From Balneolaceae bacterium (GTDB taxonomy: Bacteria; Bacteroidota; Rhodothermia; Balneolales; Balneolaceae): a stretch of 10,503 nt of DNA. Positions 7,134 to 10,503 of this stretch are shown piece by piece (the first letter of the stretch is position 1; each line of letters begins with the position of its first letter). Under the pieces are notes generated by a model. The model saw only the letters and a program-made list of their open reading frames with translations, did not search any database and was not told the DNA's origin. The position numbers were made by a program, and so were the translations under genes. The stretch spans positions 1-10,503 of the forward strand of contig SLGA01000072.1 in the NCBI GenBank assembly GCA_007123985.1, given 5' to 3'.

Positions 7134-7220
7134 ATGGGAACATTTCAAAAAAACAAATGTAGAAGAAATTGTGATATCAAGCCTGATATTACATGTTGTA
7201 CCCCGAAAAAGCCAACGTAG
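7134..7220 (+). CDS. Tiny cysteine-rich ORF of 28 codons ending at a terminator
   Basis: The ATG at 7134 opens 28 codons with four cysteines (K-C-R-R-N-C, then T-C-C-T near the C-terminus) and many Lys/Arg. The TAG at 7218-7220 is followed immediately by the left arm of an intrinsic terminator. Four Cys in 28 residues is unusual and could bind a metal or form disulphides, but the length alone allows chance. There is no Shine-Dalgarno, though few genes here have one. I do not recognise the peptide. Confidence 0.2.
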   Translation: MGTFQKNKCRRNCDIKPDITCCTPKKPT

Positions 7221-7254
7221 TTAGGAAAGCCCGGTTGATAGCCGGGTTTTCTAA
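7221..7254 (+). terminator. Intrinsic terminator, possibly bidirectional
   Basis: The arms TTAGGAAAGCCCGG (7221-7234) and CCGGGTTTTCTAA (7242-7254) pair over about 13 positions, with a G-T wobble and one bulged G, around the loop TTGATAG. The core is GCCCGG/CCGGGT followed by TTTTCT, and the opposite strand also gives a stem with A/U flanks. It sits about 240 bases past the SDR stop, after another probable terminator, so it seems to end a separate short transcript starting in 6996-7134. Confidence 0.65.
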
Positions 7255-7435
7255 TGACATTCTACATCAATTCTCACTCCCATTCAATATTTAATCGAAT
7301 TATTAGAAAAGTCTCACCGTAAAACGAAATCTCACTTTCTGCTGCGAGTTGTTAATATTTTCTGTGAAGTCGCCTCATAACTTATCGAATTTATACTATA
7401 TTGGATTTCGGATTTAACGCATAGAATCAGATAAG

Positions 7436-8449
7436 ATGCCGCTTCGTCAAATTGAAGTTGTTGTTCCAAAAGAAGGTAAAAATGAATTTGATAAGCTTTT
7501 AGCAGAAGAGTCTGTTAAACACTACTGGAATATTTCGTCAGATGATGCAGGCTATCTGCTCAAAGCAATTGTTGATGCAAATAACACAGAAGCTTTTCTG
7601 GATGTTGCAGAACAAATAATCGGAAAAAGAGATGGTTACAGGCTCATTATTACGTCAGTTGAAGCTACACTGCCGCGTATTGAAGAAGAAGATGAAATTG
7701 AGAGTGAGTTAAAAAACCAAACTGATGAACCCTGGGAAAAACCACTTCAGGGAGTGCGTGTAAGCCGTGAAGAGTTGTTTAACGATATTTCTGATAGCGT
7801 TGACTTGAACAAGGTTTACATTGCAATGGTTACATTTTCAACCATTGTTGCTGCATTGGGTATTCTGCGCGATAATATTGCAGTAGTGATTGGCGCTATG
7901 GTAATTGCACCGTTACTTGGCCCGAATGTAGGGCTTGCGCTTTCAACCACTTTGGGAGATATGAAACTCTTTAAAAAATCGATCAAGACAAATGCAGTTG
8001 GTCTTTTTGTTGGGTTTCTGATTTCAGTAACATTGGGTGTTTTGCTCCCTGTGGATGAAACACTAAACCAGATTGCAAGCCGTACAGAGGTCCATCTCTC
8101 AGATATTGCCCTTGCTCTCGCATCCGGTGCAGCGGGAGTACTTGCTTACACCATTGGGATGTCAGCGGCTGTAATTGGTGTTATGGTAGCTGTAGCACTG
8201 TTGCCGCCACTGGTTACTGCAGGCCTGCTTGTAGGCGATATGCAATTTGATCTCGCCTTTTTTGCATTCCTGCTTGTTCTAACAAATGTAATTTGTGTAA
8301 ATCTTGCAGCGGTGGCAACATTTATACTTCAGGGGGTAAGTCCCCGTAGTTGGTATATAGCGGAAAAAGCGAAGAGAATAAACAGGATTGCCTTATCAAC
8401 CTGGATTTTTCTAATTCTTATAGTGGCAGTGATTATTTGGTATGTTTGA
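7436..8449 (+). CDS. DUF389 (TIGR00341-type) integral membrane protein
   Basis: This 337-residue inner-membrane protein of unknown function belongs to the DUF389 family. A soluble N-terminal domain (about 1-80, alternating strands and helices like an ACT or ferredoxin-like fold) is followed by an acidic linker (about 80-105) and about seven hydrophobic segments: roughly 127-144, 148-167, 187-206, 224-241, 243-267, 272-298 and 318-336. Family hallmarks are VIGAMVIAPLLGPNVGLAL (151-169) and ASGAAGVLAY followed by a second GVMVAVALLPPLV block (229-260). The repeated 'GAMxxAPL' and 'GVMVAVALLPP' blocks suggest an internal duplication. Transport or sensing roles have been suggested for the family but nothing here fixes one. 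No Shine-Dalgarno is seen. It has its own upstream region after a terminator, so it is probably monocistronic. Its last 17 bases overlap the end of queG on the other strand. Confidence 0.92.
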   Translation: MPLRQIEVVVPKEGKNEFDKLLAEESVKHYWNISSDDAGYLLKAIVDANNTEAFLDVAEQIIGKRDGYRLIITSVEATLPRIEEEDEIESELKNQTDEPWEKPLQGVRVSREELFNDISDSVDLNKVYIAMVTFSTIVAALGILRDNIAVVIGAMVIAPLLGPNVGLALSTTLGDMKLFKKSIKTNAVGLFVGFLISVTLGVLLPVDETLNQIASRTEVHLSDIALALASGAAGVLAYTIGMSAAVIGVMVAVALLPPLVTAGLLVGDMQFDLAFFAFLLVLTNVICVNLAAVATFILQGVSPRSWYIAEKAKRINRIALSTWIFLILIVAVIIWYV

Positions 8450-9404
8450 TCTGTAATGAATCAGATCCGGTATTTTTTTCCGTAACAGCCGCATTATGAA
8501 TGAACAGGGGATAGTTTGCTCTGCGAACGGGGCTCCCTTCAAATATTTGATTAAACTGCTCTTCAGAAATAGCAGACCATTTCTCAATCTCCGGATGAAG
8601 AACGTTCTCTCTTGGTTTCAGATCGTTGATGTGTCCGTACTTCGCCTTGCGATTCCAAGGGCAAACATCCTGGCAAATGTCGCACCCAAACATCCATTCT
8701 CCAATCTGCTCATTAAACTGAGAAGGCATTTTCTGCTTTAATTCGATTGTGAGATAGGAGATGCATTTACTTCCGTCAACGCTGAATGGCTGATGGATTG
8801 CATCGGTTGGGCATGCATCGATGCATCGAGTACAACTGCCGCAATGATCGGTTTCGGGTCCATCATAAACAAACGGCACATCAATAATCATCTCTCCGAT
8901 TAAAAACCATGATCCATGCGTTTTGTTGAGCAGATTGCTGTTTTTACCAATCCAGCCAAGCCCCGCTTTAACTGCCCACGCTTTATCCATAACAGGTGCA
9001 GAATCTACAAAAATACGACCGTTTACATCTCCAATAAGCTCCTTTGTAAATTGGAACAGTTTTTTGAGTTTTCCTTTGAATACTTTGTGGTAATCACGTC
9101 CGCGTGCATATTTTGCAATTTTTGGGCCTTCGAAGGTACTGTCAAACTCTTCATTCTCTCTGAAACGATATCCTGCAAGTACACTTACTACACTTTTTGC
9201 ACCGGGTACAAGTTTTGTGGGATCAATCCGCTTCTCAAAGTTTCTCTCCATCCAGTTCATGGATCCGTGCATGTTTTTATTCAGCCACTCTTCAAGCCGA
9301 TATGCCTCTTCATCAAGCGGGCCGGCTTTTGCAAATCCGCAGAGATCGAACCCGAGCTCTATCGCTTTCTGTCTGACTTTTTGAGTGGCTGTAATAGAAT
9401 CCAT
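8433..9404 (-). CDS. queG: Epoxyqueuosine reductase (QueG)
   Basis: QueG performs the last step of queuosine synthesis, reducing epoxyqueuosine in tRNA with cobalamin and two [4Fe-4S] clusters. From the ATG at 9404 the protein has 323 residues. The cobalamin-domain segment VDSAPVMDKAWAVKAGLGWI (133-152) includes Asp134, at the position of the E. coli catalytic Asp. The eight cluster cysteines are Cys188, 191, 194, 198, 214, 241, 244 and 248, in two ferredoxin-like sets (C-x2-C-x2-C-x3-CP and C-x2-C-x3-CPW). The C-terminal GSPVRRANY segment is typical; the HEAT-like extension of some homologues is absent. The frame extends upstream to 9497, but that would run into the neighbour's terminator (9484-9521), so 9404 is the better start. 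It lies apart from queD-queE on the opposite strand, with a leader of about 80 bases. Confidence 0.95.
   Translation of the reverse strand: MDSITATQKVRQKAIELGFDLCGFAKAGPLDEEAYRLEEWLNKNMHGSMNWMERNFEKRIDPTKLVPGAKSVVSVLAGYRFRENEEFDSTFEGPKIAKYARGRDYHKVFKGKLKKLFQFTKELIGDVNGRIFVDSAPVMDKAWAVKAGLGWIGKNSNLLNKTHGSWFLIGEMIIDVPFVYDGPETDHCGSCTRCIDACPTDAIHQPFSVDGSKCISYLTIELKQKMPSQFNEQIGEWMFGCDICQDVCPWNRKAKYGHINDLKPRENVLHPEIEKWSAISEEQFNQIFEGSPVRRANYPLFIHNAAVTEKNTGSDSLQIKHTK
8448..8479 (+). terminator. Weak candidate terminator of the DUF389 gene inside queG
   Basis: GATCTG (8448-8453) and CAGATC (8462-8467) form a perfect 6-base stem with an 8-base loop. Five bases (CGGTA) later there are seven T residues (8473-8479). 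It begins at the DUF389 stop and lies in the last codons of queG. The stem is short and the U-tract is displaced, so this is tentative; it is the only such structure near the convergent gene ends. Confidence 0.3.
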
Positions 9405-9425
9405 ACTGAAGTAGTGGGTTTCAAG

Positions 9426-9443
9426 CAGACTAAGGAAAGTCTG
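9426..9443 (-). promoter_or_regulatory. Small inverted repeat in the queG leader
   Basis: CAGACT (9426-9431) and AGTCTG (9438-9443) form a perfect 6-base dyad with a 6-base spacer, ending about 22 bases before the queG start codon. It could be a hairpin in the leader RNA or a regulator site. It is short enough to be chance. Confidence 0.2.
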
Positions 9444-9483
9444 ATGAAAATGAAAGTTTAGCCTGTATAGGGAACTACACTGC

Positions 9484-9521
9484 AAAAAAAATCGCACAAC
9501 CGGGCATACCGACTGTGCGAT
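9484..9521 (-). terminator. Strong intrinsic terminator of the FKBP gene
   Basis: ATCGCACA (9491-9498) and TGTGCGAT (9514-9521) form a perfect 8-base stem, continued inside by CGG/CCG (9501-9503 with 9509-9511). Read on the minus strand, the hairpin is followed by eight U residues (the A-tract at 9484-9491). It lies about 32 bases after the FKBP stop codon and separates that gene from queG. Confidence 0.85.
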
Positions 9522-9552
9522 CTGTTAAACTGCAAAAAAGCTTTTTGAAGGA

Positions 9553-10266
9553 CTAATTGATATCAAGAAGTTCAACTTCGAATATAAGCACCGCACCGGG
9601 AGGTATGATACTTCCCTGAGGCGGATTGTTTCCGTAAGCGAGGTCTGCGGGGATGAAAAACTGATATTTTGAGCCAACATTCATCAGTTGTACACCTTCT
9701 GTCCAGCCCGGAATAACCCTGTTGAGGGGGAATGTAACGGGTTCGCCACGTTCGTACGAGCTGTCGAATACCTCATCAGAAATCAGTGTTCCGCGGTAGT
9801 GCACTTCCACCTGGTCACTTGCAGAAGGCCTTGGTCCGTCACCCTCTTCAAGAACTCTGTATTGCAGCCCTGATTCTGTTTCGAAGACATCATCATTATT
9901 CAGGTTTTCTTCAAGAAAAGCCCGGCCCTGCTGAACATTTACATCAGCTTGTTCGGCTCTTTCGGCCATTTGGCGCTCCTGTAGTTCCTGGAAATAGTTT
10001 TGTATGAGTGCCTGCATTGCCATCTGGTCAATTTCGGCATCTTCGCCTTCAAGCCCTTTAATTAAACCGGCTACATAGTTATTCAGATCAATATCATCAA
10101 TGCCTTCAGCAGTAAGATTAGCACCCTGCAAGAATCCGAAACTGTAACTCAGGGAGTCTGTTTTTGAGGAAAGATCTGCAGATGCTGATTCGTAATTGTT
10201 GCTGCAACCGCTGCTTAGTATCAGCACGGTAAAAAAGATCGACAGCAGATAAATCAAATGTTTCAT
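9553..10266 (-). CDS. FKBP-type peptidyl-prolyl cis-trans isomerase, Mip-like lipoprotein
   Basis: This enzyme catalyses cis-trans isomerisation of proline peptide bonds and helps proteins fold outside the cytoplasm. The 237 residues start with a lipoprotein signal peptide (hydrophobic 4-17) with Ser-Ser-Gly-Cys at 18-21, so Cys21 is the expected lipidated residue. A helical N-terminal region (about 35-120, with YSFGFLQG at 41-48 and a long Gln/Glu/Ala-rich helix) matches the dimerisation domain of Mip/FklB proteins. The FKBP domain spans about 130-237. Its binding-pocket residues, as in FKBP12, are Tyr157, Phe167, Asp168, Phe179, Val184, Ile185, Trp188, Tyr211 and Phe229, so it should be active. 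No Shine-Dalgarno is seen. It ends in its own strong terminator and is probably monocistronic. The Mip-type layout suggests an anchored periplasmic foldase; inner versus outer membrane is unclear. Confidence 0.95.
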   Translation of the reverse strand: MKHLIYLLSIFFTVLILSSGCSNNYESASADLSSKTDSLSYSFGFLQGANLTAEGIDDIDLNNYVAGLIKGLEGEDAEIDQMAMQALIQNYFQELQERQMAERAEQADVNVQQGRAFLEENLNNDDVFETESGLQYRVLEEGDGPRPSASDQVEVHYRGTLISDEVFDSSYERGEPVTFPLNRVIPGWTEGVQLMNVGSKYQFFIPADLAYGNNPPQGSIIPPGAVLIFEVELLDIN

Positions 10267-10503
10267 ATAAAATGGTTTTCTATTCTTTGGTTAATGGGAG
10301 TGAAAAGGTAACCTTTTTTATTCCTTCAGGAAAGCGTATTGATATTGTTAAAAATCACAATTCGTTTTTGGGAAGGAGAACGTTCAGTATGTAAAGAGAA
10401 GAATCTGTAGTACATTTTAAAATGGTTATAATCTCACTTGAAATAGTTATATTGCGAGTCTGAAATAGATTTTGAAGCAATAATATAAAGTAAAGACAAA
10501 CCC
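10267..10503 (-). promoter_or_regulatory. Upstream region of the FKBP gene
   Basis: These 237 AT-rich bases contain no convincing gene. A 15-base palindrome, AAAAGGT-A-ACCTTTT (10303-10317), sits about 37 bases upstream of the FKBP start and could be an operator. An 8-base palindrome GAACGTTC lies near 10378-10385. No complete TAnnTTTG box was found on the minus strand. The longest open frame noticed is 29 codons (10415 to 10326, minus), which I do not credit. Confidence 0.35.

Larger units (their letters stand above)
6978..7435. other. 458-base stretch between the SDR and DUF389 genes, no conventional gene
   Basis: From left to right it holds the T-tract of the SDR terminator, two tiny rightward ORFs (7029-7127 and 7134-7220), an AT-rich dyad (ATATATTA at 7101-7108 with TAATATAT at 7117-7124), and a clear intrinsic terminator (7221-7254). 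A further 181 AT-rich bases (7255-7435) lead into the DUF389 gene and presumably contain its promoter. In that last part TATATTGG near 7398 is a near match to the Bacteroidota -7 box, but it has no good -33 partner. I see no tRNA shape, insertion-sequence ends or CRISPR repeats. Confidence 0.6.

Noticed and set aside
8916..9461. 181-codon open frame on the plus strand opposite queG
   Set aside because: It lies wholly antisense to a gene with all eight cluster cysteines and the catalytic Asp in place. Its product is Phe/Cys/Ile-rich without a recognisable domain, as expected for a shadow frame.
10326..10415. 29-codon minus-strand ORF upstream of the FKBP gene
   Set aside because: It has no ribosome-binding site, no recognisable composition or family and no supporting terminator; chance is the simplest explanation.
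1..10503. Mobile element, prophage, CRISPR or defence system
   Set aside because: No transposase, integrase, phage, Cas or restriction-like protein, and no repeat array or insertion-sequence ends, were found. Nearly all coding capacity is housekeeping genes with similar composition.

Overview
The window looks like ordinary chromosomal DNA from a Bacteroidota/Balneolota-type bacterium. Three things suggest this. The genes are compact and AT-leaning, and almost none has a Shine-Dalgarno sequence. Several proteins are of types I know from this group: a DUF5683-like envelope protein, the Bacteroidota-type biotin-dependent carboxyltransferase, an inorganic pyrophosphatase of the chlamydial/Bacteroidota subtype, and a Mip-like FKBP lipoprotein. 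The placement is by recognition only; there is no rRNA or tRNA gene to anchor it.

Layout. At the left edge a secreted protein gene runs leftward out of the window (798 to 1). It diverges from a rightward group: acyl-CoA (methylcrotonyl-CoA-like) carboxylase beta subunit (916-2526), a DUF5683-like envelope protein only 3 bases downstream (2530-3177), release factor 1 prfA (3312-4391) and pyrophosphatase ppa (4445-5059). After a 121-base gap with a possible promoter come queD (5181-5570), queE (overlapping it by 8 bases, to 6213) and a short-chain dehydrogenase (6258-6977), with a likely terminator at the end of the last gene. A 458-base stretch without an obvious gene follows. It holds two tiny ORFs and a good intrinsic terminator. 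Then comes a DUF389 membrane protein (7436-8449), whose last 17 bases overlap tail-to-tail with the leftward gene queG (8433-9404). The last gene is a leftward FKBP-type peptidyl-prolyl isomerase lipoprotein (9553-10266) with its own strong terminator at 9484-9521. The final 237 bases are its upstream region.

How the genes work together. queD, queE and queG encode three steps of queuosine tRNA modification: carboxytetrahydropterin synthesis, the radical-SAM ring contraction, and the final epoxyqueuosine reduction. queC, queF, queA and tgt are not in the window. prfA, ppa and the queuosine genes are translation-related housekeeping genes. The carboxylase beta subunit needs a biotin carboxylase/carrier partner that must lie elsewhere. 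I see no prophage, insertion sequence, CRISPR array or defence system. The best candidate for something undescribed is the short terminator-bounded segment at about 6996-7254.
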